DNA from: Streptomyces monomycini
GTDB taxonomy: Bacteria > Actinomycetota > Actinomycetes > Streptomycetales > Streptomycetaceae
Assembly (NCBI RefSeq): GCF_022271435.1
Contig: NZ_JAFIQY010000001.1
Coordinates: forward strand, 496,001 to 560,000
Length of the DNA stretch: 64,000 nt
Direction: 5' to 3'
Below the pieces are notes generated by a model. It had not been told where the DNA came from. It was given only the letters and a program-made list of their open reading frames with translations, and searched no databases. How positions within the stretch are numbered: the first letter of the stretch is position 1; the number at the start of each line of letters is the position of its first letter. Below, piece by piece: positions 30,145-39,442 of the stretch. The translations under genes were made by a program, and so were the position numbers.

Positions 30145-31592
30145 GCCTGCCTCCCGGCCTCAGGGGCTCTCCCGGCAGCAGGCTCGGTCCCCGTACCGGT
30201 GTCCGCCTCACCTCGCCGGGGTGAGGAGCCGTCGCGCAGTGCGAGCGTGATCGCGGCTTCGTACGCCGCCAGCGCCGCGGCGGCCACGAAGAGGCTCGCC
30301 CAGGACGACAGCAGCAGCGCGACCAGGGCGGCGACGACCACGCCGGCGACCCGGAGCACATCGGCGTGGCCGCGTACCCAGGCGTGCGGTCCGCTCCCCG
30401 CGGTCACCTTCCGGCCGGTGCGCACGGCGAGCCGGCCGGTGGCCCGGGTGCCCCGGGACGTCTGGTGGCGCAGCCCGGCGGGCAGCCGCCCGGGGCCCAC
30501 CAGGTACATCACGAGGGCCAGGACGACACCGAGCCACAGCAGCAGGTCGCCCCGGTCGCGCAGCGTCGTGAAGATCGTCCACAGCGCGTTCCGCGCCCCC
30601 TCCCGGTAGACGCCGGACGGCACCTGGGTGAGGATCTGGTCCCGTACCGCCCGCAGGACGCCGGAGAGCGCGGTGACGCCGATCACCAGCCACAGGCCCA
30701 GCTGGAGCAGGGTGCGCCGGCGGTTCGGGGAGACCCACAGGGCGAGGCCGAGCAGCAGCGGCACGGCGAGCACCAGGCCCACCAGCCCGCGCGTGAACAG
30801 CACCACGGCCTGCTGTACCTGCCCCAGGGTCGTGCGGTCGTAGAGCTTGATCTGTGCGAAGTCGGCGGGCAGTGACACGCCGAGCGCCTTGCCGATCCGG
30901 TCGCGCAGCCCGGGCGGCACCTCTCCGGACGACAGGGTGGGCAGGTCGAGGCGCTTGCCGAACAAGGTGGGGAGCCGGTCCTCCAAGGCGTTGAGGAGGT
31001 TGTTGACCAGCGGTAGCAGATTGAGGGTGACCGTGTCGCCCTTGACCCGTACGCCCTCGCTGCGGCCCTTCAGCACGGCGGTGATCCGCTCGTGCGCGAA
31101 GCGGTTGGCGGAGCGCCACAGGTCCTGGAACCGTTCGGTCGCCAGCAGCTTGGTGATCGTGTCGCGTACGTAGCCGTGTACGGCACCGGTGACCGGCCCC
31201 GCGACGAACGACGCCCGTGGCGGCAGCGCGTCGGACAGCCGCCGCTCGACGTCCAGCTGGTCGAGGACCTGGTTCGCGAGGTAGCTGGAGACGGCCGCGT
31301 TCACGGCAGGGTCTTCGGGCAGCCGCTCGACCGTGGAGACCCAGCGGTCCGTGTCCATCGCGGTGCGCGCGCCCCACACGCCGACGACCGAGGTGACCGT
31401 GAGGACCGCCACCAGCGCGATGACCACGGCGGCGACGAGCCGCCGGAGAGCCAGCAGCCTGGCCCGCCGTCGCCGCTGCGTACCGGCGCGCGCCCGCAGT
31501 TCCCGTACCTCCGCCCGCAGACGTTCCAGCTCGCCGCCGGCCGCGGAGCCTCCGGCGGCCGCCCCCTCGCCCGCTGCTCCCTCGTGGGCCAT
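30141..31592 (-). CDS. Multi-spanning membrane protein of unknown function
   Basis: A 483-residue protein. An N-terminal coiled coil (ELERLRAEVRELRARA) precedes a membrane span (LVAAVVIALVAVLTVTSVVG), a ~230-residue extracytoplasmic domain (DTDRWVSTVERLPEDPAVN, VRDTITKLLATERFQDLWRSANRF) and four or five further spans. Proteins of this pattern are common in Streptomyces as hypothetical membrane proteins. GGAGGTG precedes ATG 31592. It starts the operon leading into the GH63 and GH13 genes and is divergent from DUF6325. Confidence 0.75.
30208..30224. promoter_or_regulatory. Island operator site B
   Basis: TCACCTCGCCGGGGTGA, perfect arms (extended to CCTCACC/GGTGAGG), 64 bp upstream of the GH63-like start although inside the 3' coding end of the preceding gene. 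This position suggests a separate promoter for the two glycosidase genes. Confidence 0.55.
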
Positions 31593-31641
31593 GTCGTCGC
31601 ACCTCCGCAGCCACCGTCGCGGAGCCCGCGCCGTCCGGCCC

Positions 31642-31658
31642 TCACCTGTGGTGGGTGA
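31642..31658. promoter_or_regulatory. Island operator site C
   Basis: TCACCTGTGGTGGGTGA with perfect arms, in the 134-bp divergent gap: 50 bp from the membrane protein start and 69 bp from the DUF6325 start. It could serve both directions. Confidence 0.6.
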
Positions 31659-31726
31659 CGCGGCGGACGGCGGGCTCCGGCTGGATGGAGGCGGTCTCGG
31701 CACCGGCTCGTCGGAGGAGGGCGATC

Positions 31727-32281
31727 ATGGCCATGATCGGACCGGTACAGCTGCTGACCGTCGCGTTCGGTCCCGAAGCGAAGTCCGAGGGCCGGATCAT
31801 CGAGGAACTGGACGTCCTGGAGGCGACCGGCCAGCTCCGTGTCCTGGACATGCTCTTCGTCCGCAAGGAGCCGAACGGGCGGCTGTTCGCCCTCGACTAC
31901 CAGGCGGAGAGCATGGGCGACACCGTCGCCGCGCTGCTCGGCCTCTCCGGCAGCAGGACGCCGGACACTCCGCCGGCCGCCCCCTCGCCGGACGGCGGCG
32001 GCGCCTTCGGTCTGTCCCCCGCCGAGATCGGCGGACTGGCCGAGGCGATGGACCCGGGCGTCGCGGCGGCATTCGTCCTGCTCGAACACGTATGGGCGAT
32101 CCGTCTGAAGGCCGCGATCCGCGACACGGGCGGAGTGCCGGTCGCGGAAGGGTTCCTCACCGAAGAAGCGCTCGCGCCCGTGGCCGCCGAACTCGCGGCC
32201 GCGGCCCGGCGGCTGGGCGATCCGGCCGCCGTCCCGCCCACGCCAGGCCGGGCGACCGGCCGTTCCACCAGGAGGCACTGA
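31727..32281 (+). CDS. DUF6325-like protein
   Basis: A 184-residue cytoplasmic protein opening MIGPVQLLTVAFGPEAKSEG and VLDMLFVRKEPNGRL, which I recognise as the DUF6325 type, with an Ala/Pro-rich linker at residues ~85-100 and a final helical part (FVLLEHVWAIRLKAAIRDTGG). Function unknown. GGAGGAGGG precedes the ATG. Its stop overlaps the next start by one base; the two families usually occur together. Confidence 0.75.
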   Translation: MAMIGPVQLLTVAFGPEAKSEGRIIEELDVLEATGQLRVLDMLFVRKEPNGRLFALDYQAESMGDTVAALLGLSGSRTPDTPPAAPSPDGGGAFGLSPAEIGGLAEAMDPGVAAAFVLLEHVWAIRLKAAIRDTGGVPVAEGFLTEEALAPVAAELAAAARRLGDPAAVPPTPGRATGRSTRRH

Positions 32282-32766
32282 TGGCAGATCTCGTCGTACT
32301 CGGATTCTCGGACAAGGAGAAGGCGGACGCGGTGCTGCGGCTCGCCGCGGACCTGTCCCGCCAGGAACTGCTCGACCTGGACGACGCGGCGCTGGCCTGG
32401 CGGACCATGGACGGCAAGATCCATGTCCGCCAGTCGTACAACCCCACCGCGACCAGTACGGCCGGGGGCGCCCTGTGGGGCACGCTGTTCGGGATGCTGT
32501 TCCTGATGCCGGTGTTCGGAGCGGCGGTGGGCGCGGCCACCGGCGCGGTCGCCGGCAAGCTCACCGACGTCGGGATCAACGACGCCTTCGTCAAGGAGAT
32601 CGCCGGCACCCTCGAACCGGGCCGGGCCGCGGTGTTCGCCCTGGTGCGCCGCTCCACACCGGACCGGGTGCGCGAAGCCGTACGCCCCTTCAACCCCAGC
32701 GTCATCCGTACGTCGCTGACCAAGGACCGCGAGGACGAACTGGCCGCGGCGCTGCACTCCGTGTGA
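32281..32766 (+). CDS. DUF1269-like membrane-associated protein
   Basis: A 161-residue protein with a glycine-rich hydrophobic centre (GGALWGTLFGMLFLMPVFG and GAAVGAATGAVAGKL) of the glycine-zipper kind. N-terminal ADLVVLGFSDKEKADAVL and C-terminal LVRRSTPDRVREAVRPF flank it. The family is linked to stress responses in many bacteria, function unproven. Coupled to DUF6325. Confidence 0.8.
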   Translation: MADLVVLGFSDKEKADAVLRLAADLSRQELLDLDDAALAWRTMDGKIHVRQSYNPTATSTAGGALWGTLFGMLFLMPVFGAAVGAATGAVAGKLTDVGINDAFVKEIAGTLEPGRAAVFALVRRSTPDRVREAVRPFNPSVIRTSLTKDREDELAAALHSV

Positions 32767-32783
32767 GCGCACCGCCCGGGAAC

Positions 32784-32797
32784 TTCACCCGGGTGAA
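32784..32797. promoter_or_regulatory. TTCACCCGGGTGAA palindrome
   Basis: A perfect 14-bp palindrome 88 bp before the broken LuxR-type regulator gene. The half-sites match the island dyad (TCACC/GGTGA) but are 2 instead of 7 bases apart, so a different geometry or a different protein is implied. Confidence 0.4.
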
Positions 32798-32885
32798 ACG
32801 GCGCCCGTCGCGCTGTCCGCGCCGCCGTGCCCGCCGCACACTTGCCTGAGCCGCACCCTCCCGCTCCGAGAGCGAGGTGCCGCCC

Positions 32886-34885
32886 ATGGACTCGTGTCCG
32901 GAGGAGCAGCGCGACGGGCCTTCGTTCACGCCCTCGGTCACGGTGCCCGCGCTGCCCAGGTGGCTGGTGCCCAGACCCCGGCTGACGGACCGGCTCTCCT
33001 GGGGCGTGCTCGGGCCACTGACCGTGGTCGTCGGCCCGGTCGGCGCCGGGAAGACGGCGCTCGCCGTGGAGTGGGCGCACACCGGCCGGACGCCGGGGCC
33101 GGTGGCCTGGGTGACCTGCGACGGCCGCGACGAGCAGCCCGGCGTCTTGTGGCCGCGCGTGCTCGGCGCGCTGGGCGCGGCCGGCGCGGCCGTGCCGCCG
33201 GCCGCGCCGGCCTCCGGGGGCCCGCTGCTCGTGGCCGCCCTGACGGCCGGGCTGGCCGCACGCCGCGAACCGGTCGTGCTGGTCCTGGACGACTTCCGTA
33301 CGGAACCGGGCTCGCCGACCGCCGAGACGGTGATCGGCCTGGTGAAGCACGCGGCTCCCGTACTGCGCCTGGTGGTGCTCTCGCGCCGGGACCCGCCCCT
33401 GCACCTGCACCGTTTCCGGCTGTCCGGCGAACTCACCGAACTGCGCACCCGCGACCTTGCCTTCGACGACCGGGAGACGGCCGCGCTGCTCGCCCAGCAC
33501 GGTGTCGAGGTGTCCAGACAGGTGGTGAGCACCCTCAGGAAGCGCGCGGACGGCTGGGCCGCCGGTCTGCGCCTCGCGGCCATGTCCATGGAGAAACAGT
33601 CGGCCTGGTGCCCGAACTCCACCGCCGGGCCGCCGCCTGGCTGGGCGAACACGGGCTGCTCGCCGACGCGGTACGGCACTGGCTCGCGGCCGGCGACCAC
33701 GGGAGGGCCGGCCGGCTGATCGTCCGCCGGCTGGCGATCGGCCAGGTCCTCGGGCTGACCGGAACCCGTCTGCCGGACGAGCTGGTCCGGCAGCTGTCCG
33801 AGGCTCCGCGGGCGGTCGAGCCCGAAGCCGCGCTCGTCGCGGCGGCCGCGGCGCCGGCCCACGGTGACAACGCGGCCGGTACCGGCTCCCTGGACCACGC
33901 CGCGCGGCTCATCGCCCGACTGCCCGCCGGCCAAGAGGACCGGATCGTCCGCTGCCGGCTCACCCACGCCGTGATCCGCATGGCCCAGCAGCGCTCCCGC
34001 TGCCCGGACACCGCGGGGGCGGCGGCGGCCGAGGCGGAGCTCCTCAGCCCGCGGCTGACGCGCGCGACGATGGCGGCGCACCCGGAGATCCCGGCTCTCA
34101 CCCTGGCGATCCGCGGCCAGGGCCAACTGCGCGACGGCAGCCTGCATGCCGCTACGGTCTCCCTGTCCGCGGGCCTCAAGGCCGCGTGCGCGGCCGGGAA
34201 CGGTGCGCTGCGCCGGGACTGCCTGGTCGACCTCGCCCTGCTGGAGGCGTTGCGCGGGCGCTTCCGCGCGGCCGACGAACTCGCCACGCACGCGTCCCAG
34301 CCGCCCCTGCCGGCCTGGACCGCGACGGACCGCTCCCGCTCCTCGCTGCACGTCGTACGCGCCTGGATCGGCCTCGCGCGCGGCGAGCCCGCGCAGACGC
34401 ACCGTGAACTCGGGTACGCGCGCGCCGCGCTGAGCAGCGCACCCGACCCGTTCGTCACGGAGATCTGCGCGCTGACCGCCGGCCTCGCCAGGGCGGCGGA
34501 GCAGAGCGGGCCGCCGGCCGGCCGGATCGGTGACACCGTGGCCGGCTGTCGGCTGCCCGTAGGGCTGCTGCGGACGGTGGAGCCGGTGTGCGCGGCGGTG
34601 CTCGACTCGTCCGGCGGCCCGCGTACGCGCGTCCTGACCCGTCCCGAACATGTCCGCCCCGCCCCGGACCCGGTCGAGCGGCTCAGCGCGCGGGAACGGG
34701 AGGTGCTCGGCCGCCTCGCGCAGATGATGACGACCGAGGAGATCGCCGCGGACCTGTATCTGTCGGTCAACACCGTCAAGACGCATCTGAAGAGCGTCTA
34801 CCGCAAGCTCGCCGTGACCCGCCGGTCGGCCGCGGTCCGGCGGGCCCGCGAGCTGAAGCTGCTGGTCGACGGGAAAGGTGGCTGA
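32886..34885 (+). pseudogene. Large ATP-binding LuxR-type (LAL/MalT-like) regulator, frameshifted with internal deletion
   Basis: The first part (to about 33595) encodes an AAA/NACHT-like domain with Walker A VVVGPVGAGKTALAVEWA and Walker B PVVLVLDDFR. The second part, in a different frame from about 33595 to 34885, encodes tetratricopeptide-like helices (VPELHRRAAAWLGEHGLLADA onward) and an intact C-terminal LuxR HTH (LSAREREVLGRLAQMMTTEEIAADLY, SVNTVKTHLKSVYRKL). At the junction the protein jumps from RLAAMSME to LVPELHRRAA, skipping the ~100 residues that normally separate these motifs. This is a deletion plus frameshift. The second half may still be expressed from an internal start. GAGG precedes ATG 32886. 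Confidence 0.8.
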
Positions 34886-34889
34886 CGGA

Positions 34890-35369
34890 CTACAGGATCA
34901 GCCCCCGTTCCCGGGCCCGGCTCAGCGCCTCGGCCCGGGAGTGGGCGCCGAGCTTGCGGTACACCGCGCTGGTGTGGCTCTTGACGGTGTTGTACGACAC
35001 GAAGAGGTCGTCGGCGACCCGCCGCAGCGAGGCTTCCTTCCGCAGGGCCCGGAGGACGGTCAGTTCACGTACCGTCAGCGGCTCGGCGGGCGCCGGGTGT
35101 GCCACGGTCCGGTTCCGCCGGGGTGCCGACGCCAGTACGGCCGCCGCCTCGTCCATCAGCGCCCGGGCGGTCCGCGGGTCGTCCAGGCGTTCCGCGGTCT
35201 CCACCAGGAGGTCGGCGACCCACGCCAGGCAGGCCGACACGGCCGCGTCCGCCGGTCCGGTGGCACGGTCCAGTGCCCGTAACCGTGCGCGCAGGTCGGT
35301 CACCCGGTCGGAGCCCTTCGGCCTGGCGGACATCCGGTGTCTTCGTGCGGTTCGGAGCGCGGCGGGCAT
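34890..35369 (-). CDS. Small LuxR-type DNA-binding regulator
   Basis: A 159-residue protein with a C-terminal LuxR HTH (LTVRELTVLRALRKEASLRRVADDLF, SYNTVKSHTSAVYRKLGAHSRAEALSRAR) and an N-terminal helical part lacking a receiver domain. It is convergent with the broken LAL gene and could have taken over its role. It is a candidate binder of the TCACC-N7-GGTGA sites around it, which is speculation. ATG 35369 is chosen for GGTGAGG just upstream; GTG 35399 is an alternative. Confidence 0.75.
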   Translation of the reverse strand: MPAALRTARRHRMSARPKGSDRVTDLRARLRALDRATGPADAAVSACLAWVADLLVETAERLDDPRTARALMDEAAAVLASAPRRNRTVAHPAPAEPLTVRELTVLRALRKEASLRRVADDLFVSYNTVKSHTSAVYRKLGAHSRAEALSRARERGLIL

Positions 35370-35439
35370 GTCCTCACCCCCTGGCGGCAGGTGGTACACG
35401 CTCAGCTTCGCGTGGGGCGGTCCGGTTCCGGAAGGGGCC

Positions 35440-35733
35440 TTACGGCCCCTCGGCGTGGGTGTTCGGCCCGTCGGGGCCGCCCGTCCCGGGCAGTCGGCGG
35501 ACCTCCAGCAACTCCAGTCCCAGCGCCTGGATACGGTCGAGGATGCCGTACAGCGCGGCCTGGTCGAGCTCCGCGCCGTACAGGACCGTCTCGGCCGGGC
35601 GCAGCCGGACCGTCAGCTCACCGAAGGCCGAGGTGAGGGCAGCACCGACCCTGCCCCGGACCCGGATCTCGAAAGCGCCGCCGCCGGACGGCGTTCCCGG
35701 TCGCCCGGGCCCCGCACCCGCCTGCGCGCCCAT
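35440..35733 (-). CDS. Conserved small protein of unknown function
   Basis: A 97-residue protein: Gly-rich first 30 residues, then FEIRVRGRVGAALTSAFGEL, VRLRPAETVLYG and LDQAALYGILDRIQALGLELLEVRRL. This last pattern recurs in many actinobacterial hypothetical proteins. No catalytic motif. GGAGGTG lies before ATG 35733. Site D lies 65 bp upstream. Confidence 0.65.
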   Translation of the reverse strand: MGAQAGAGPGRPGTPSGGGAFEIRVRGRVGAALTSAFGELTVRLRPAETVLYGAELDQAALYGILDRIQALGLELLEVRRLPGTGGPDGPNTHAEGP

Positions 35734-35797
35734 GGCGTCACCTCCGCTGCGGCGGCCTGGCCTCCCCGCCATTGTCGCCGGACGGCACAGGCCGGCC

Positions 35798-35814
35798 TCA
35801 CCTCAGGAGGGTGA
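35798..35814. promoter_or_regulatory. Island operator site D
   Basis: TCACCTCAGGAGGGTGA, perfect arms, 65 bp upstream of the 97-residue protein start (minus strand) and 111 bp upstream of DUF7144 copy 2. Confidence 0.6.
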
Positions 35815-35838
35815 CGGCGCACCGCGGTCCGCCCGGTC

Positions 35839-35855
35839 TCATCCTCCGCGGGTGA
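35839..35855. promoter_or_regulatory. Island operator site E (one mismatch)
   Basis: TCATCCTCCGCGGGTGA, one mismatch in the left arm, 70 bp upstream of DUF7144 copy 2. Sites D and E are 41 bp apart centre to centre, about four helical turns, so each divergent gene appears to have its own. Confidence 0.5.
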
Positions 35856-35924
35856 ACCGGGCGCGGTGCCGCGGGGAGGATGCTCCGGCCCACCGAGGAG
35901 GCCCACCGAGGAGGAGGTGCAGGC

Positions 35925-36386
35925 ATGGCCGAGCAGACGTCGGCTGGACAGAGCCGGCAGGGGGCGCCGGCACCCGAGCCCCGCATTCGCCCGGTCGCGC
36001 TCGGCGGGGTCGTGTTCGCCGTGTGCGTCCTGGCCCTCGTCGGGGCCTACCACGTGATCGCGGGACTCGCCGCGATCCTCGACCACAACTTCTACCGGGC
36101 GCAGGAGAACTACGCCTACGACTTCAGCATCAACGGATGGGGCTGGCTCCAGCTGCTCTCCGGCCTCGTCGTCCTCGCGGCCGCGTTCCACCTCTTCAAC
36201 GGCCGTGCCTGGGCGCGTGCCGTCGGCATCGGGGTCGCGGCGGTCAGCGCGCTGGAGAACTTCTTCTTCACCCCGTACTACCCCGTGTGGTCGGCGATCA
36301 TCATCGCGCTCGACGTCCTGGTGATCTGGTCCCTGGCCACGTACGGCCACCAGGAGGCCCACAAGGTCTACAACGCGCCGCTGTAG
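35925..36386 (+). CDS. DUF7144 four-helix membrane protein (copy 2)
   Basis: A 153-residue paralogue of the protein at 22778-23200. Shared marks are NGWGWLQLLSGL (versus SWGWIHLAFG) and FTPYYPVWSAIIIAL (versus TIPYYPVWSITLIAL). Four membrane spans after a polar N-terminal tail. The ribosome-binding site GAGGAGGAGG at about 35909-35918 lies in a short duplicated stretch (CCCACCGAGGAG twice, 35889-35913). Confidence 0.82.
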   Translation: MAEQTSAGQSRQGAPAPEPRIRPVALGGVVFAVCVLALVGAYHVIAGLAAILDHNFYRAQENYAYDFSINGWGWLQLLSGLVVLAAAFHLFNGRAWARAVGIGVAAVSALENFFFTPYYPVWSAIIIALDVLVIWSLATYGHQEAHKVYNAPL

Positions 36387-36412
36387 ACCCGCCGCGGCCC
36401 GGGCGGAACGCG

Positions 36413-37747
36413 TCAGGCCGGTCCGTCGCGGTGTCCGGTGCGGCTTTCGCGCCGGTACAGCCCCAGTCTGACGAGCAGCCGCCAGTCCAGCGGCGGCCGG
36501 GCCTGCCGCACGCCCGGCCGCCGCCGGGGCACGACCACCCGCAGGGCCAGCGGCCGTATGTCGCAGTGCACCGGCACGCGCAGCCGCAGCGCCTCCCCGT
36601 CGACACCGACCGGGATCCGCTCCTGGTCGGCGTCGACGACGACGTGCGTGGCCGTCACCCGCGTCAGACCGGCGGCCCGCCGTCCCCGCACCAGACCGGC
36701 GGCGTGTGCGGCACCGCTGACCTCGACACCGACGCAGCCCAGTACGCCGGCGTCCAGGCGGGCCCGGCGCCCCAGCCCCGCGACGTCCCCGGTGCCGTAC
36801 GGGTTGTTGCTCACCAGCAGCGCCTGCGGACCGTCGAAGGTGTGCTCCCCGGCCCGCGCGGTGAGCCGTCCGCCCCGGTGTCCCACGAGCAGGTCCGGCA
36901 GCAGGTCCAAGGTCGTGCGGGTCTTGCCGTCCCGGTACGAGGGGCTCTGCACCACCTCGGCGTAGGCGCCGAAGGACACGTTGTTGACGAAGGGCCGGCC
37001 GGCGGCGCGGCCGAGGTCGACCCGGAGTTCCACGCCGTCGTGCAGGGCGTCCAGGGCCTTCGACGGGTCGTCCCGGTCCAGGCCCAGATCCAGGGCGAAG
37101 TGGTTGCGCGTACCGGCCGGAATCACCAGGAAGGGCAGGCCGAGAGCGGCGGCCACATCGGCGACCAGGGCCTGTGTGCCGTCCCCGCCCGCGACGCCGA
37201 GCAGGTCGGCGCCCCCGGCCGCCGCCTTACGGGCCAGCTCGGCCACGTCGGTCTCCGCCGGGCCCTCCAGGAGCAGCACCTCCGCGCCCAGGGCCGTGGC
37301 CTTCTCGCGCAGCGCGAACCGGCGTACCTTGCCACCGCCCGAGCGCGGATTCATGATCAGAACGGGGTGGCGGGTCTTCGGCGCCGGGTGTTCGGGCATC
37401 GGGGCCGGCCTGTCGTGCAGGACGAGGGCCGCCCGGCCCGCGCCGGCGGCGGCCAGCCACAGTCCGGCGGACAGGGCGGCGACCCACGCCAGGCGGGCGC
37501 CGGTGTACTCCAGGAGGACCCACGCCGGAGCGGCCAGGGCCAGCAGGGCGGCGAGGACCCGCAGGACCCCTCGCCGGCTCAGGGTCCACCAGACCGCGGC
37601 GGCGGTGACCGCCAGGCCCGCGAATCCGACTCCCACCAGGGCGAAGGTGCGTATTCCGGCGAACACGCCCAGTACCAGCACCGCCGCCGCGGCGGCCGCC
37701 AGTGACGCGCGCGCCAGCCACCGTTGCTTCCGCAGGGTCGCTTCCAT
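36413..37747 (-). CDS. Diacylglycerol kinase-like lipid kinase with N-terminal membrane domain
   Basis: A 444-residue protein. Residues ~15-110 hold four to five hydrophobic spans. The catalytic domain starts VLIMNPRSGGGKVRRF and contains the nucleotide motif GVAGGDGTQALVADVA and IPAGTRNHFALDLGLDRDD, all typical of DAGK_cat enzymes, ending with VGVDGEALRL. It probably phosphorylates diacylglycerol or a related lipid at the membrane. Start 37747 has only a weak GGTGG site. Confidence 0.85.
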   Translation of the reverse strand: MEATLRKQRWLARASLAAAAAAVLVLGVFAGIRTFALVGVGFAGLAVTAAAVWWTLSRRGVLRVLAALLALAAPAWVLLEYTGARLAWVAALSAGLWLAAAGAGRAALVLHDRPAPMPEHPAPKTRHPVLIMNPRSGGGKVRRFALREKATALGAEVLLLEGPAETDVAELARKAAAGGADLLGVAGGDGTQALVADVAAALGLPFLVIPAGTRNHFALDLGLDRDDPSKALDALHDGVELRVDLGRAAGRPFVNNVSFGAYAEVVQSPSYRDGKTRTTLDLLPDLLVGHRGGRLTARAGEHTFDGPQALLVSNNPYGTGDVAGLGRRARLDAGVLGCVGVEVSGAAHAAGLVRGRRAAGLTRVTATHVVVDADQERIPVGVDGEALRLRVPVHCDIRPLALRVVVPRRRPGVRQARPPLDWRLLVRLGLYRRESRTGHRDGPA

Positions 37748-37781
37748 GCCGCCACCGTGCGCCGGCCCGGCCGTACGGGCA

Positions 37782-37798
37782 TCACCCGGGCAAGGCGA
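37782..37798. promoter_or_regulatory. Island operator site G (one mismatch)
   Basis: TCACCCGGGCAAGGCGA, 35 bp upstream of the lipid kinase start, with one mismatch in the right arm. Closer to its gene than the other sites, so the weakest positional match. Confidence 0.35.
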
Positions 37799-37887
37799 CC
37801 CGCGCCGGCCGGGACGGGCGACCCGCGAACCGGCGTCGGACCGGCCGCCGCGCACCTCTTCTTCCCCGCCCTCGTCCCCGCCCCGCC

Positions 37888-37904
37888 TCACACCGCCGGG
37901 GTGA
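37888..37904. promoter_or_regulatory. Island operator site F (one mismatch)
   Basis: TCACACCGCCGGGGTGA, 64 bp upstream of the DUF2252 start. One mismatch in the left arm; the spacer CCGCCGG is nearly that of sites A and B. Confidence 0.5.
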
Positions 37905-37967
37905 TGACGAACCGGCCGTACGGGCCGACATTCGTGCCTCGTGCCCGCCCGTCAGGAGGGAGGCGCC

Positions 37968-39371
37968 ATGCCCGACGCCCAGCGCACCCACGCCACCGCC
38001 CAGGAGCGGGCCGCCCGCGGCCGGGAGGCCCGTACCCGCGTACCGCGGTCCGGCCACGCGGAGTTCGCTCCCGCGCCGGACCGGCCGGACCCGGTCGACG
38101 TGGTCGAGCGGCAGTCGGCGAGCAGGCTCCCGGAACTGGTGCCGATCCGGTACGGGCGGATGCTGGAATCCCCGTTCCGCTTCTTCCGCGGAGCCGCCGC
38201 CGTCATGGCGGGCGACCTCGCCGGCACGCCGTCCACCGGGCTGCGGGCCCAGCTGTGCGGGGACGCCCACCTGCTGAACTTCCGGCTGCTCGCCTCTCCG
38301 GAGCGGCATCTGATGTTCGACGTCAACGACTTCGACGAGACACTGCCCGGCCCCTGGGAGTGGGACGTCAAGCGGCTGTCGGCCAGCCTCGTCATCGCCG
38401 GGCGCGCCAACGGCTTCAGCGGGCCGGAGCGTTCCCGTACGGTCCGGGAGGCGGTTCGCGCGTACCGCGAGGCGATGGGCGGCTTCGCCGCGATGCGCAA
38501 CCTCGACGTGTGGTACGCGCGCATCGACGCGGACGAGCTGTACAGCGCGCTGCGCGGGGAGTTGGGCAGGCGAGCCAAGCGGCGGCTCTCCCGCACCCTC
38601 ACCAAGGCCCGCACCCGCGACCACCACCAGGCTCTGGAACGGCTCGCCCACACCGTCGACGGCGAGCTGCGGATCGCTCCCGACCCGCCCCTCGTCGTAC
38701 CGCTCGGCGACCTCCTCCCCGACGTCGAACGCGAGCACCTGGAAGAGCAGTTGCAGGACCTGGTCGACCGCTACGCGCGGACCTTGCAGACCGACCGCCA
38801 GGCGCTCCTCGCGCAGTACCGCGTGGTCGACATGGCCCGCAAGGTGGTCGGGGTCGGCAGCGTGGGGACCCGCTGCTGGATCCTGCTGCTGCTCGGCCGG
38901 GACGACGCGGACCCGCTCTTCCTCCAGGCCAAGGAGGCGCAGGAATCGGTGCTCGCGCCGCTCGCGGGCCCGGCCCCCGGCGGGAACCAGGGGGAGCGGG
39001 TCGTCACCGGACAGCGGCTGATGCAGGCGGCCGGCGACATGTTCCTCGGCTGGGAACGCGTCAAAGGGCTGGACGGGCGGGAGCGCGACTTCTACCTGCG
39101 CCAACTGCGCGACTGGAAGGCCGTTCCCCAGGCCGACACGATGACGCCCCGCATCATGCGGCTGTTCGGCCGGCTGTGCGGCACGACCCTGGCCCGCGCC
39201 CACGCCCGCTCCGGCGACCGCATCGCCATCGCCGCCTATCTGGGCAGCTCCGACGCCTTCGACCGCGCGCTGGCGCGGTTCGCCGAGCGCTACGCCGATC
39301 AGAACGAACGCGACCACCGGGCACTGGCCGAGGCGGCGCGCGACGGCCGGGTAACGGCAAAGCCGGCCTGA
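37968..39371 (+). CDS. DUF2252 family protein
   Basis: A 467-residue member of DUF2252, distantly kinase/aminoglycoside phosphotransferase-like. Marks are RYGRMLESPFRFFRGAAAVM, CGDAHLLNFRLLASPERHLMFDVNDFDET split over two motifs, and WEWDVKRLSASLVIAGR. HGD-like CGDAHLLNF and FDVNDFD resemble the catalytic and metal-binding loops of protein-kinase-like folds. Biochemical role not established. AGGAGGGAGG precedes ATG 37968. Confidence 0.88.
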   Translation: MPDAQRTHATAQERAARGREARTRVPRSGHAEFAPAPDRPDPVDVVERQSASRLPELVPIRYGRMLESPFRFFRGAAAVMAGDLAGTPSTGLRAQLCGDAHLLNFRLLASPERHLMFDVNDFDETLPGPWEWDVKRLSASLVIAGRANGFSGPERSRTVREAVRAYREAMGGFAAMRNLDVWYARIDADELYSALRGELGRRAKRRLSRTLTKARTRDHHQALERLAHTVDGELRIAPDPPLVVPLGDLLPDVEREHLEEQLQDLVDRYARTLQTDRQALLAQYRVVDMARKVVGVGSVGTRCWILLLLGRDDADPLFLQAKEAQESVLAPLAGPAPGGNQGERVVTGQRLMQAAGDMFLGWERVKGLDGRERDFYLRQLRDWKAVPQADTMTPRIMRLFGRLCGTTLARAHARSGDRIAIAAYLGSSDAFDRALARFAERYADQNERDHRALAEAARDGRVTAKPA

Positions 39372-39382
39372 CAGCGAAGCCG

Positions 39383-39442
39383 GTCCGACGGCGAGGTCGG
39401 CCCGACGGCGAGGTCAGTCCGACGGCGAGGTCAGTCCGACGG
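39383..39442. repeat. 17-bp tandem repeat, 3.5 copies
   Basis: GTCCGACGGCGAGGTCA-type units start at 39383, 39400, 39417 and 39434 (last partial), with two base differences in total. The array fills the 59-bp convergent gap between DUF2252 and the YihY-like gene and includes the latter's last codons and stop. Each copy contains an antisense TGA, so the stop of the membrane protein is repeated. Confidence 0.85.
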
